Shown here: in pieces, positions 55,166-63,335 of the stretch | Layout: the number at the start of each line of letters is the position of its first letter | Numbering within the stretch: position 1 is the stretch's first letter | From: an uncultured Piscinibacter sp. | Lineage (GTDB): Bacteria > Pseudomonadota > Gammaproteobacteria > Burkholderiales > Burkholderiaceae_C | Length of the DNA stretch: 64,000 nt | Direction: 5' to 3' | Assembly (NCBI RefSeq): GCF_937952055.1 | Contig: NZ_CALFYO010000028.1 | Location: forward strand, 9,907-73,906 | Notes under the pieces: generated by a model | Databases searched by the model: none | Seen by the model: only the letters and a program-made list of their open reading frames with translations | What the model was told of the DNA's origin: nothing | Position numbers and translations under genes: made by a program

Positions 55166-55777
55166 ATGGCCACCCCGCCGCGCCTGAAGGCCCACTGGTT
55201 CAAGCCCGAGCAGGCGAAGAGCCCGGCGCAGAACGCCAGCGCGATCGCCTTCATGGCCTGGCGCATTGCCGGCCACATGCTCAAGCGCATGCGCGAGGCG
55301 GGCTTCGACATCGACGCCGGGCCAGCCTACTTCGGCTTCATGCGCGAGGTGCTGGTGTTCCTGCTCGCCGGCGCCGACCGCATCGCCTATGCCCGCCTGG
55401 GCGCCGACGCGCGCACGCCGTTCACCACCGCGCTGGTGCTGCGCACCGCCGACCTGCTGCAGGAGAACGAGGGCGACCTGCTCGGGCCCATCGATGGCGA
55501 GAGTTATGCCGAGCGCTTCATCGAGCAGTTCAACACCTTGTCGGAGCACTACGCCGAGTTCGCCTGGAACGAGCAGGAGGGGCCGGACTTCGGCTTCGTG
55601 CGCTACCTGGGGCACCGTCTGGAGGCCATGGTGCCCGAGAAGGACCGCCGCTGGGTGATCGACCAGGTGATGGCTGCCGAGGTGCCGGAAGTGGTGGACA
55701 TGCTCCGGCGCGCGATGGACGGCGTGTTCTCCACCGAGCCGCGGCGCTCGCGGCGAGCTTCGACGAGCGGGGAGTGA
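55166..55777 (+). CDS. Helical protein of unknown function in the dsr-divergent operon
   Basis: A 203-residue, mainly helical soluble protein with no Cys. Notable segments: NASAIAFMAWRIAGHMLKRMREAG, FMREVLVFLLAGADRIAYARLG and FNTLSEHYAEFAWNEQEGPDF. Many conserved-type aromatic and acidic residues but no recognised motif. 111 bases separate it from the DsrC-like gene, the largest gap in this operon. C-terminus is Arg/Ser-rich. Confidence 0.7.
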   Translation: MATPPRLKAHWFKPEQAKSPAQNASAIAFMAWRIAGHMLKRMREAGFDIDAGPAYFGFMREVLVFLLAGADRIAYARLGADARTPFTTALVLRTADLLQENEGDLLGPIDGESYAERFIEQFNTLSEHYAEFAWNEQEGPDFGFVRYLGHRLEAMVPEKDRRWVIDQVMAAEVPEVVDMLRRAMDGVFSTEPRRSRRASTSGE

Positions 55778-55779
55778 GC

Positions 55780-56700
55780 ATGGGGGCGTGTGCGGCCGTG
55801 GCGGTGGAACGCGCGATGTCGATCGAGGGGAACCCGTTCGACCTGGACGACGAGCGCGCCTGGCGTGTCTGGCGCGAGGCCAAGCTCGCCGACGCGCCGA
55901 GCGGCGCTGAGGCGCTGCTGGTCGAGGTGCGCGACCCGTGCGCGCTCAGTGCGGCCGAGCGTGACGCCCTGCTCGATCGCTGCGCGCGTTTCAACATGGC
56001 GATCTACCGCGGACCGGCCGGCGAGCCCGACGCGGCACTGCCGCGCGCGCTGGGCCGCCAGCTCGGCCTGCTGAGGCTGGACGCCAACTGGCTGGCCGAC
56101 GAGGACGGCATCTCGCCGATCACGGTGCGCGAGGGGGCTGGGCCGGCAGCGGCCTTCATCCCCTACACCAACCGCGCCATCAAGTGGCACACCGATGGCT
56201 ACTACCACCCGGCCGAGCGCGTCATCCGCGGCATGCTGCTGCACTGCGTGCGGCCGGCGGCGGGCGGCGGCGCCAACCGGCTGCTCGACCACGAACTCGC
56301 CTACCTCGCCCTGCGCGACGCCGATCCCGCGCATGTGCGCGCGCTGATGGCGCCCGACGCGATGACCATACCCGCGCGCACCGACGAAAGCGGCGTGGCC
56401 CGGGCGGCGCAGAGCGGCCCGGTGTTCAGCGTCGACGAGGGCGGCCGGCTGCACATGCGCTACACGGCGCGCACGCGCAGCATCGAGTGGAAGGACACCC
56501 CGGCCACGCGTGCCGCGGTGGCCGCGCTGGAGGCGCTGCTCGCCGACTCGCCGCACGTGCTGCGCGTGCGCCTGGAGCCGGGCATGGGCCTGGTGTGCAA
56601 CAACGTGCTGCACGATCGCGAGGCCTTCGTCGACGACCCGCTGCGGCCGCGGCTGCTGTACCGCGCGCGCTTTCTCGACAGAGTGGCGACGAGGGGTTGA
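55780..56700 (+). CDS. TauD/TfdA-like Fe(II)/2-oxoglutarate dioxygenase
   Basis: A 306-residue jelly-roll oxygenase. Iron-binding triad: His137 and Asp139 in WHTDGYY and distal His278 in NNVLHDREAF; the 2-oxoglutarate Arg follows in RLLYRARF. TauD-type enzymes hydroxylate small organic acids or sulfonates; this one could also modify a nucleoside or protein. ATG 55780 is preferred because GGGGAG lies five bases upstream; a GTG at 55774 overlaps the previous stop. Substrate unknown. Confidence 0.8.
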   Translation: MGACAAVAVERAMSIEGNPFDLDDERAWRVWREAKLADAPSGAEALLVEVRDPCALSAAERDALLDRCARFNMAIYRGPAGEPDAALPRALGRQLGLLRLDANWLADEDGISPITVREGAGPAAAFIPYTNRAIKWHTDGYYHPAERVIRGMLLHCVRPAAGGGANRLLDHELAYLALRDADPAHVRALMAPDAMTIPARTDESGVARAAQSGPVFSVDEGGRLHMRYTARTRSIEWKDTPATRAAVAALEALLADSPHVLRVRLEPGMGLVCNNVLHDREAFVDDPLRPRLLYRARFLDRVATRG

Positions 56701-56704
56701 AGCC

Positions 56705-58189
56705 ATGTCCCAATGGCTCACCGTCTGGCGCGCCGCCCACCTGGTGGGCGTGCCGCGCGGCGTGCTGCAGCAGCGCGTGCGCAGCGGCGAGCTGCCGATC
56801 AGCGACGGCCTGATCTCGACCGAATCGCTGCTGCGCCTGTACCCGTTGGCGCAGATCGAGGACGGCGGCATGCTCGAGCGGGTGGCGCAGCTCAAGGACG
56901 AGGCCTTCGGACGGCGCGTGCGCGAGCGCCTGCTGCCCAGCCAGGAGGTGTTGGCGCAGCGCCTGTTCCGCCAAAGCCAGGAACTCGCCGACCTGCGCCG
57001 CCACCTGCAGCGCTACCACGCGCTGGTGCTGGAGTTGCGCGACGCGGCGCGCGCGCAGTCTGAGGCCGCGCCCGGCGACGAGGCCTTGCAGCGGCTGGCG
57101 CACCAGGCGACGACGGGCCTGGCGCGCGTGCTGGCCACCGAATCCGTCGACCGGCTGGACGTGATGGACGACATGCTCAAGGTGATGTGTGCCCAGGTGA
57201 CGGTGCGCCCGAGCGGCCACCAGTTCGGCGTGGAAGGGCACGACACGCTGCTGCAGGCCGGGCTGCGCGCCGGGCTCAAGCTCAACTACGGCTGCGGCAA
57301 CGGCACCTGCGGCATGTGCAAGGTGCGCGTCATCGACGGCGAGGTGGCACGCGTGCAGCACTGCGACTACCCGCTGTCCGAGGCCGAGAAGGCGCAGGGC
57401 TACACGCTGCTGTGCGCCCACACCGCGGCGAGCAGCGAGCTGACCATCGAGACGCTGGAGGCCAGCGGCCCGCAGGACATCGCGCCGCAGCAGATCGTCA
57501 CCACGCTGCGCCAGGTGCGCGAGCTCGGCCCGGACACGCGCCTGGTGCACCTGCAGACGCCGCGCAGCCACCGGCTGCGCTTCCTCGCCGGACAGTCGGT
57601 CACGCTGGGCCTGAGCGGTGGCGAAGGCAACGCCGAGGACCTGCACCGCACGCTGCCGGTGGCGAGCTGCCCCTGCGACGACCGCAACCTGCACTTCATC
57701 GTCGGCCGTGACGACGAGGACGGCTTCGCGCGCCAGGTGTTCGGGGGCCGGCTGCAGCCCGGCACGTCGGTCGACCTGTGGGGGCCGCTGGGCGAGTTCG
57801 TGCTGGAGAGCGGCGAGCGCCCGCTGGTGTTCGCCGCCTGCGACCTCGGCTTCGCGCCGGTGAAGAGTCTGATCGAGCATGCGCTGGCGCGCGACGAGGC
57901 GCCATCGCTGTCGCTGTTCTGGTTGGCCACGCGCCCCGACGGCCACTTCATGGCCAACCAGTGCCGCGCCTGGTCCGCCGCCCTTGACAGCTTCGAGCAC
58001 CAGCTCACCTACCACAGCGACATCGCCGCCGGTGCGCGCCAGATGGCGCAGGCGATGCGGGCCGACCTGTTCGACATCGCCTGCGATTTCTACCTCGCCG
58101 GCCCGGAGGTCTTCGTGCAGGTGCTGCACGACGAGCTGCGCGCCAGCGGCGTGCCGGCAGGCCAGATCCACACCGAGGTCTCGGCATGA
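56705..58189 (+). CDS. Helix-turn-helix, [2Fe-2S] ferredoxin and flavin reductase fusion
   Basis: A 494-residue fusion. Residues 1-45 resemble a MerR-type helix-turn-helix (WLTVWRAAHLVGVPRGVLQ, then RVRSGELPIS). Residues 55-150 are a charged coiled region. Residues 165-255 are a plant-type ferredoxin (Cys197, 202, 205 in CGNGTCGMC and Cys237). Residues 260-494 are a ferredoxin-NAD(P) reductase-like module, but the flavin RxYS motif reads RTLPVAS and the pyridine loop reads CDLGFAP, so cofactor use may differ. Probably a redox-sensing regulator or the electron donor for the neighbouring dioxygenase. Confidence 0.8.
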   Translation: MSQWLTVWRAAHLVGVPRGVLQQRVRSGELPISDGLISTESLLRLYPLAQIEDGGMLERVAQLKDEAFGRRVRERLLPSQEVLAQRLFRQSQELADLRRHLQRYHALVLELRDAARAQSEAAPGDEALQRLAHQATTGLARVLATESVDRLDVMDDMLKVMCAQVTVRPSGHQFGVEGHDTLLQAGLRAGLKLNYGCGNGTCGMCKVRVIDGEVARVQHCDYPLSEAEKAQGYTLLCAHTAASSELTIETLEASGPQDIAPQQIVTTLRQVRELGPDTRLVHLQTPRSHRLRFLAGQSVTLGLSGGEGNAEDLHRTLPVASCPCDDRNLHFIVGRDDEDGFARQVFGGRLQPGTSVDLWGPLGEFVLESGERPLVFAACDLGFAPVKSLIEHALARDEAPSLSLFWLATRPDGHFMANQCRAWSAALDSFEHQLTYHSDIAAGARQMAQAMRADLFDIACDFYLAGPEVFVQVLHDELRASGVPAGQIHTEVSA

Positions 58190-58497
58190 GCGACTGCAGC
58201 GGCGCCGAGGCCTTCGCGCTGCGCGTGCTCGGCCAGAGCATGACGCCGGAGTTCGAGGAGGGCGAGATCATCATCGTCGAGCCCGACGGCGCGCTGCGCG
58301 ACGGCAGCTTCGTGCTCGCGCAACTCGGCGACGAGTGGATCTTCCGCCAACTGCGCCGGCACGAAGGCGGCTGGCGGCTGGAGGCGCTGCACCCCGCGTT
58401 CCCACCGCACCCGCTGGCCGATCTCTCGGCGGTGCGCGGCGTGGTCATCCAGAAGGCGCGGCCGGGCCGGCGGCGCGCCTCGAAGAGCTACCTCTGA
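58186..58497 (+). CDS. S24/LexA-type peptidase-fold protein, probably inactive
   Basis: A 103-residue protein equal to the C-terminal domain of LexA/UmuD-type proteins. The serine motif GQSMTP (Ser18) and GEIIIVEPDG are clear. The catalytic Lys of the family, normally in a strand like TVKRL, aligns with Arg54 in WIFRQLRR, so self-cleavage is doubtful. No DNA-binding domain is fused. ATG overlaps the fusion gene stop (ATGA). Confidence 0.75.
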   Translation: MSDCSGAEAFALRVLGQSMTPEFEEGEIIIVEPDGALRDGSFVLAQLGDEWIFRQLRRHEGGWRLEALHPAFPPHPLADLSAVRGVVIQKARPGRRRASKSYL

Positions 58498-58511
58498 AGC
58501 CGGGATCGACG

Positions 58512-58730
58512 ATGCCCTACTACATCTACCGCGTCATGCCGCTGGGCGTGCTGCGCAAGCTCGAGCAGCACGAACGATTCCGCGAGGCTTCGGCGGCGGC
58601 CAAGGCGCTGCGCGCCGCCGACCCGCCGGGCACGCCGGGCAAGGTGAAGGTGATGTTCGCCGACAACGAGCTGCAGGCCGAAGACCTGCTGAGCCAGGTG
58701 CGCGAGGCGGGCCCGTCGGGCGACGATTGA
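58512..58730 (+). CDS. 72-residue protein of unknown function
   Basis: Begins MPYYIYRVMPLG, has a helical middle (KLEQHERFREASAAAKALRAAD) and ends with FADNELQAEDLLSQVREA. No Cys. The short beta start followed by two helices is a compact alpha/beta fold, not recognised. It is 14 bases after the S24-like gene and followed after ten bases by a cysteine-rich gene. Confidence 0.65.
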   Translation: MPYYIYRVMPLGVLRKLEQHERFREASAAAKALRAADPPGTPGKVKVMFADNELQAEDLLSQVREAGPSGDD

Positions 58731-58740
58731 GGTGACCTCG

Positions 58741-59184
58741 ATGGACGGCCGCGAGACCGCCGCCACGTCGTGTTGCCACGGCGCGTCGGCCTGCGTGTTC
58801 ACCAAGGCCTTGCTCGCGCATGCGGCACGCTGCGAGCTGGCGGTGCGCCAGTCGGTGGGCGAGGCCGACGTGCTGAGCTGCAGTTCGCCGGTGGCGCACG
58901 CCAACTGCGGCACGCTGGCCGCGCTGATGCGCGAGCGTGCGAGCTTCGCGCTGCGCCTGCCGCGCCCGCCGGCGCCGCTGGTGCATGTCCGGGCGCTGCA
59001 GCTGCAGTGCGGCGGGCTGACGGCACTGCGCGGCCTGCTCGACGCGCCGACGCCCGACGTGCACGGACTGGTCGGCCTGGCGCACGAGCGCCACGGCAGC
59101 CTGATGGACCTGCCCTGGCAGCGGCTCGTCGAGGCCATGGCCGCGTGGCAGCCGCGGCGCCGTCACAAGGGGACGGCGCCGTGA
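58741..59184 (+). CDS. Cysteine-rich protein of unknown function, possible metal binder
   Basis: A 147-residue soluble protein with Cys11, 12, 18, 31, 47, 56 and 90. The spacing Cys31-x15-Cys47-x8-Cys56-x33-Cys90, with CSSPVAHANC and LQCGG around the last three, looks like a conserved set of ligands for a metal or Fe-S centre. ATG 58741 chosen; an in-frame GTG at 58732 adds three residues. In the dsr-divergent operon. Confidence 0.65.
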   Translation: MDGRETAATSCCHGASACVFTKALLAHAARCELAVRQSVGEADVLSCSSPVAHANCGTLAALMRERASFALRLPRPPAPLVHVRALQLQCGGLTALRGLLDAPTPDVHGLVGLAHERHGSLMDLPWQRLVEAMAAWQPRRRHKGTAP

Positions 59185-59317
59185 GTTCGCCGTCGCGTCA
59201 CGTCGGGGGGGCCGGGCGCCGAGCGGCTGCGAAGCCGGCTCGCACCTCGAGGGCCACGGCGGGACCCCGCGTGGCGCCTGGGCGTCGAGCGACGTCCTCG
59301 TCGCGCGAGGGACTGGC

Positions 59318-60379
59318 ATGAACCGGCCGCCGGCAGCGCTGGTCGAGGCGGTGCAGATGAACTGCCACATCGCCGACGCGACGCACGCCCAGGACCTCAG
59401 CCTGTGCACCTTCCTGCTGCAGATGCGCGAATTCCACCGCTGGGAGCGCGGCCTGCCGCTGGACGCGCCGCTGGCGCGCAGCGAGATCGGCGCCTGGATC
59501 GCCCGGCGCGAGGCGCTGTGGGCCCAGCTGGAGGGCCGCGAGTTCCTGCGTCTGCCCGGTGTTGGCGATGACGCCCTCGATGCCTTCGACACCGACGGGA
59601 TGAACGCGGTGCTGATGCCGCAGGGCAGCGTCTACGGCGCCGGCTGGCTGGGTGCGGACCGCCCGGGCTTCTTCGTTGCCGAACTGGAGGAGACGCGCGA
59701 GGTTGCGGACCGCCTGGTCGTGCGGGTGTGCGGGCGCGAATGGGCGCGTGGCCTGTTCGCGCCGCCGGCGGCATTGAGCGGCGACACCATCGTGCTGCGC
59801 CGCGAGTCGATGGCGCGCTGGCTGTGGGAGAAGTTCGAGGTGTTCGGCCTGAAGCGCGCCGCGGGGCCGTTCAAGGCGGTGGCCGAAGCCTACGGCCTGG
59901 AGCACGACTTCCGCGCCGGCCTGCCGCGCATGCTCGACGAGCAGGGCGAGACGCTGATCCTGCACGAGATCGGCGAGCACCGTGCCGGACGCCGCCTGGG
60001 GCCGGCGTGGGCGGCGATGCGGCTGGACCTGCAGGACCGCCGCGCCGACCTGCACGTGCGTGCGGTGCGCGACCACCTTGCCGACCTGACGACGACGCTG
60101 CCCGCCCTGCTCGAGCGCGGCGCCGCCACGTCCATCCACTTCTGGTTTGCCGGCTACGACGGCATCCGCGAGACGCTGTTCCCGGGGCTCAAGCAGGCCT
60201 ATCGCGACTGGCGCGGCGGCGACGACGGTGCGTCACTGCGCCAGGCCTGCGCCCTGGGCGAGGCGCACTTCATGACGTTGGCCGAGCAGGCGCTGGCCCT
60301 GCACGCCGAGCGCGGCGCGGAGGCCAGTGCCGCCATTGCCGCGCTGCTGACCGCGCCGCCGGCCGTGTGCCGGCGCTGA
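59318..60379 (+). CDS. Conserved sulfur-cluster-linked protein with HEIGEH motif
   Basis: A 353-residue soluble protein. It opens with VEAVQMNCHIADATHAQDLSL, resembling from memory a conserved uncharacterised family named after a Syntrophobacter locus (Sfum_1244 type); this link needs a profile search. HEIGEH (His216 to His221) lies in a long helix between acidic helices, which would suit a di-metal or haem site. Last gene of the operon, after a 133-base gap holding no recognised element; GCGAGGG precedes the ATG. Confidence 0.65.
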   Translation: MNRPPAALVEAVQMNCHIADATHAQDLSLCTFLLQMREFHRWERGLPLDAPLARSEIGAWIARREALWAQLEGREFLRLPGVGDDALDAFDTDGMNAVLMPQGSVYGAGWLGADRPGFFVAELEETREVADRLVVRVCGREWARGLFAPPAALSGDTIVLRRESMARWLWEKFEVFGLKRAAGPFKAVAEAYGLEHDFRAGLPRMLDEQGETLILHEIGEHRAGRRLGPAWAAMRLDLQDRRADLHVRAVRDHLADLTTTLPALLERGAATSIHFWFAGYDGIRETLFPGLKQAYRDWRGGDDGASLRQACALGEAHFMTLAEQALALHAERGAEASAAIAALLTAPPAVCRR

Positions 60380-60540
60380 AGCCTCACTCGGGCTGGCCGA
60401 TCGTCATCGGGCTGCCGAGCTGCCCGGGCGTGCAATCCGTCGCCATGTCCTGCGGACAGCGCTCGGCCAGGCGTTCGCGCACTGCACCGACGTCGCGCAG
60501 GGCGACGAGGCGGCCGACCAAGCCCCGCCCTCCGCGTCGC

Positions 60541-61659
60541 TCAGGCTTCGCGCTCGGCGCGCCAGGTGATGTACTTCAGTGTCGCCGCCGAGCCGGCGAC
60601 GATCGCTGCCAGCGCGATGAAGGAGCCGATCGCCAGCGTCGACACCCCCGACAGGCCCTGGCCGACGGTGCAGCCCATCGCGGTGACGCCGCCGAAGCCC
60701 ATCAGCACCGCGCCGACGAGCTGGTTGCGCAGGTCGGCCATCGAGGCGAAGCCTTCCCAGCGGAAGCTGCGCGTGGCCAGCGCCCAGGCGCCCGAGCCGA
60801 GGAGCACGCCCAGCGCAGTGGCAATGCCGAAGCTCAGGTGCAGCGACTTGTCGGTCCACAGCAGGAGCAGCTCGAGGCCGTAGGCCAGCGGCGCGACGAA
60901 GCTCAGCGACTCGATGGTGCGCGTGTTGGTGGCGAAGTAGCCGGTCTCCAGCGTGTCCGGGTTCTCGCCGAAGCCGAGGTGGCCGGAGACGTACCAGCCA
61001 CCGGTGACGAGCACGCCGATGGCGATGCCGGCCAGCCACTGCGTCGGGTTGGCGCGGAATCGCGCATCCTTGAAGACGAACAGCAGCAGCGCCAGGCCGA
61101 TCGCGCCCATCGATGCCAGCCGCGCCGTCGCCGGAGCGATCCCCGCGCCGGCCAGCAGCGAGCCGAGGCTCTGGTCCTTCCAGCCGAAGCGCGCCAGGTC
61201 GATCGAGACGGGGTCGAGCCAGGCTGCGCGCCACTGGCCGAACAGGCCCTTGAGCGTCATGTAGGCCGAGATGGCGAGGAAGGTCAGCACCACCAGCGAA
61301 CGCACGCTGCCCCCGCCGACGCGGATGAGGTTCTTGTTCGCGCAGCCACCGGCCAGCGACATGCCCACGCCGAACAGCGCCCCACCGACGACCAGCGACA
61401 GCCAGTTCAGCGTGGTGCGCTGGTAGATGCTCTTGGAGAGGTCGGCCAGACCGGCCTGCGCCAGTGCATTCGCCCCGAGCACGGCCACCGCGATGGCGAG
61501 CAGCCACATGCGCATGCGGCCCCAGTGGCCCATGTTGACCACGTCGGACACCGCACCCATGGTGCAGAAGTTGGCCTTGTTGGCGATGGCGCCGAACAGG
61601 AAGGCGAGCGCGAAGCCGCCCCAGACGACCACGGTGGCGGGATTGCTGGCCAGGTCCAT
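60541..61659 (-). CDS. YeeE/YedE-family sulfur-compound transporter
   Basis: A 372-residue membrane protein with about nine or ten helices and the full-length two-repeat YeeE/YedE signature: NFCTMGAVSD, GGCANKNLIRVGGGS and GCTVGQGLSG, with the conserved Cys residues used to relay thiosulfate or other reduced sulfur through the membrane in YeeE. GGGAGAA precedes the ATG. It lies with dsrE2 and tusA, so the imported sulfur may be passed to TusA. 161 bases separate it from the convergent gene ending at 60379; no clear terminator was found there. Confidence 0.88.
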   Translation of the reverse strand: MDLASNPATVVVWGGFALAFLFGAIANKANFCTMGAVSDVVNMGHWGRMRMWLLAIAVAVLGANALAQAGLADLSKSIYQRTTLNWLSLVVGGALFGVGMSLAGGCANKNLIRVGGGSVRSLVVLTFLAISAYMTLKGLFGQWRAAWLDPVSIDLARFGWKDQSLGSLLAGAGIAPATARLASMGAIGLALLLFVFKDARFRANPTQWLAGIAIGVLVTGGWYVSGHLGFGENPDTLETGYFATNTRTIESLSFVAPLAYGLELLLLWTDKSLHLSFGIATALGVLLGSGAWALATRSFRWEGFASMADLRNQLVGAVLMGFGGVTAMGCTVGQGLSGVSTLAIGSFIALAAIVAGSAATLKYITWRAEREA

Positions 61660-61683
61660 CGTTTTCTCCCTGCGTGTGGCCGC

Positions 61684-62559
61684 TCAGCGCGCCGATGCGC
61701 CGGCCAGCCGGCCCATAGTTTCATGGATCACGTCGGGCGCGCGCACGATGCGCATGAACTGGCCCATGCCCAGCGCCGGCCAGGACAGCGCGATGCGGTA
61801 GCGGCCGTAGAGCGAGTAGACCTTGCCGTCGACGATGTAGATCTCGTAGGGCAGGGCGGCGACGTGGTCGGGGCCGATGGTGCCGACCCACCAGCCTTCC
61901 CCCTGCTCGGGGTCGTTCAGCGCCACGCCCAGCACCGCCAGCTTCGCGTCGGGCATCACCACCTCGTAGACCGGGGCGGTGCCGCCGGCGCTCTGGGCAA
62001 GCTGGGTACGCACCGTCTTCAGCGCCTCGTCGAAGCTCGCGAAGGCATTCAGTTCGTTGCGCTGCGAGTCGATGCGCTCCATGCCGAACATGTAGCGGTA
62101 GTTCGGCAGGTCCGCCTCCGGAACGTCGCCGCCGAAGGCGGCGCCGGCACCCAGCGCGTGAGCCAGCCGCGTGCGCACCGAGCGCAGCGCCGGCTGCGCG
62201 GCCTCGAAGCCGCCGCGCAGGTAGGCGCGCCCCCAGTAGTCGGGATTCATGTACGACACGGCACCGTCGCTGCGCACGCCCACGCGGATCGGCGCGGCCA
62301 GAATGGCCGTCCCGCCGGCGGCGCGGATCGACTGCAGCAGCGCAGCGTCGGTGACGATCACGCTGCCATGCTTGGGAAGACCGCGCGGCAGGTGTCGGCC
62401 GATCACGGTGAAACCGTCGTCGCGCAGCTTCTGCTCGACGCGCGTCATCAGCGACGGCAGATCCCCGGCGGGCAGCGTGTCGCCGGAAAGGTAGGGCCCG
62501 ATGGCGAAGCAGGCGGGCGCGAGCAGCAGGGCGACGAGCGCCGCGAGCAGTCGTTTCAA
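61684..62559 (-). CDS. Exported DUF302-like protein
   Basis: A 291-residue protein with a signal peptide (ending near APACFA). Residues 35-95 resemble a DUF302-type alpha/beta unit (LMTRVEQKLRDDGFTVIGRH, GGTAILAAPIRVGV), and a second similar unit may follow around residues 190-260. Starts with TTG at 62559, supported by GAGGAG six bases upstream. Between dsrE2 and the YeeE transporter, so probably a periplasmic sulfur-handling or stress protein; function unknown. Confidence 0.7.
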   Translation of the reverse strand: MKRLLAALVALLLAPACFAIGPYLSGDTLPAGDLPSLMTRVEQKLRDDGFTVIGRHLPRGLPKHGSVIVTDAALLQSIRAAGGTAILAAPIRVGVRSDGAVSYMNPDYWGRAYLRGGFEAAQPALRSVRTRLAHALGAGAAFGGDVPEADLPNYRYMFGMERIDSQRNELNAFASFDEALKTVRTQLAQSAGGTAPVYEVVMPDAKLAVLGVALNDPEQGEGWWVGTIGPDHVAALPYEIYIVDGKVYSLYGRYRIALSWPALGMGQFMRIVRAPDVIHETMGRLAGASAR

Positions 62560-62608
62560 GCGTGTCTCCTCAGTGGCACCCCGGTACGTGCCGGGGATGC
62601 TCGGGCGC

Positions 62609-63079
62609 TCAGATGAACAGGCAGACGTCGGACTCGCCGGCGAATTTCATGAAGGTCGCGGCACCGCCGTACTCGATGTTGTCGATGAAGTCGCTCTTCT
62701 CGAACTCGAACAGGTCGACCGTCATCTGGCAGGCGATGAACTTGACGTCCGCTTCGAGGCAGAGATCGCGCAGTTCGGTGAGCGAGGCGACCCCCTTCTT
62801 CTTCATCTTCGCCTTCATCATCGAGGTGGCCATCGCCTGCATGCCCGGCAGCACCGAGACGATCACCGGCATCGGCACCGGCATCGGCATCGCCGGGTTG
62901 GCCAGCGGACTGATGGCGATGCCGCTGAGGTCCTTGCGCAGCAGCTGCAGGCCATAGAAGGTGAAGAACACCTGCACTTCCCAACCCAGCGCTGCCGCCG
63001 TCGAGGCAAGGATCAGCGGCGGGTACGCCATGTCCAGCGCACCCTTGGTGGCGATGATCGCCATCTTCTTGGTGGTCAT
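62609..63079 (-). CDS. dsrE2: DsrE2-family sulfur relay protein
   Basis: A 156-residue DsrE-like protein of the DsrE2 group, with two membrane-leaning hydrophobic stretches and Cys107 and Cys117 (CLEADVKFIACQMT). In sulfur oxidisers the rhd-tusA-dsrE2 set moves sulfane sulfur to DsrEFH or Hdr-like systems. An unusual Pro/Met repeat (NPAMPMPVPMPVIV) matches a short DNA tandem repeat at about 62860-62895. Three bases after tusA. Confidence 0.9.
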   Translation of the reverse strand: MTTKKMAIIATKGALDMAYPPLILASTAAALGWEVQVFFTFYGLQLLRKDLSGIAISPLANPAMPMPVPMPVIVSVLPGMQAMATSMMKAKMKKKGVASLTELRDLCLEADVKFIACQMTVDLFEFEKSDFIDNIEYGGAATFMKFAGESDVCLFI

Positions 63080-63082
63080 GCG

Positions 63083-63310
63083 TCAGGCCTTCTTCAGGAA
63101 GAACACGTACTTCCCGCCCTCGGAGCCCGAGTGCAGCAGCGCGTTGCCGGTCTGCTCGGCGAAGGCGGCCATGTCGCACACCGAGCCCGGGTCCGTGGCG
63201 ATGACGCGCAGTACCTGCCCCGAGGCCATGTCGGCCAGCGATTTCTTGGTCTTCACGATGGGCAGCGGGCAGGCCAGTCCCGAGGCGTCGAATTCCTTGT
63301 CGAAGTTCAT
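63083..63310 (-). CDS. tusA: TusA sulfur carrier
   Basis: A 75-residue TusA with the CPxP motif (Cys14 in GLACPLPIV), the central cytoplasmic persulfide carrier. Divergent from soxY across 167 bases that hold repeated motifs. The longer in-frame frame upstream reads through that regulatory region and was rejected. Confidence 0.94.
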   Translation of the reverse strand: MNFDKEFDASGLACPLPIVKTKKSLADMASGQVLRVIATDPGSVCDMAAFAEQTGNALLHSGSEGGKYVFFLKKA

Positions 63311-63335
63311 GCGAGTCTCCAGTGCACTATCCCGC

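Noticed and set aside
53705..60540. A CRISPR array near the Cas6-like gene
   Set aside because: No regularly spaced direct repeats with unique spacers were seen here or elsewhere in the window, and no other cas gene was found.
62860..62895. Short tandem DNA repeat as a mobile or regulatory repeat
   Set aside because: It lies inside dsrE2 in frame and encodes a Pro/Met run; no further significance is visible.
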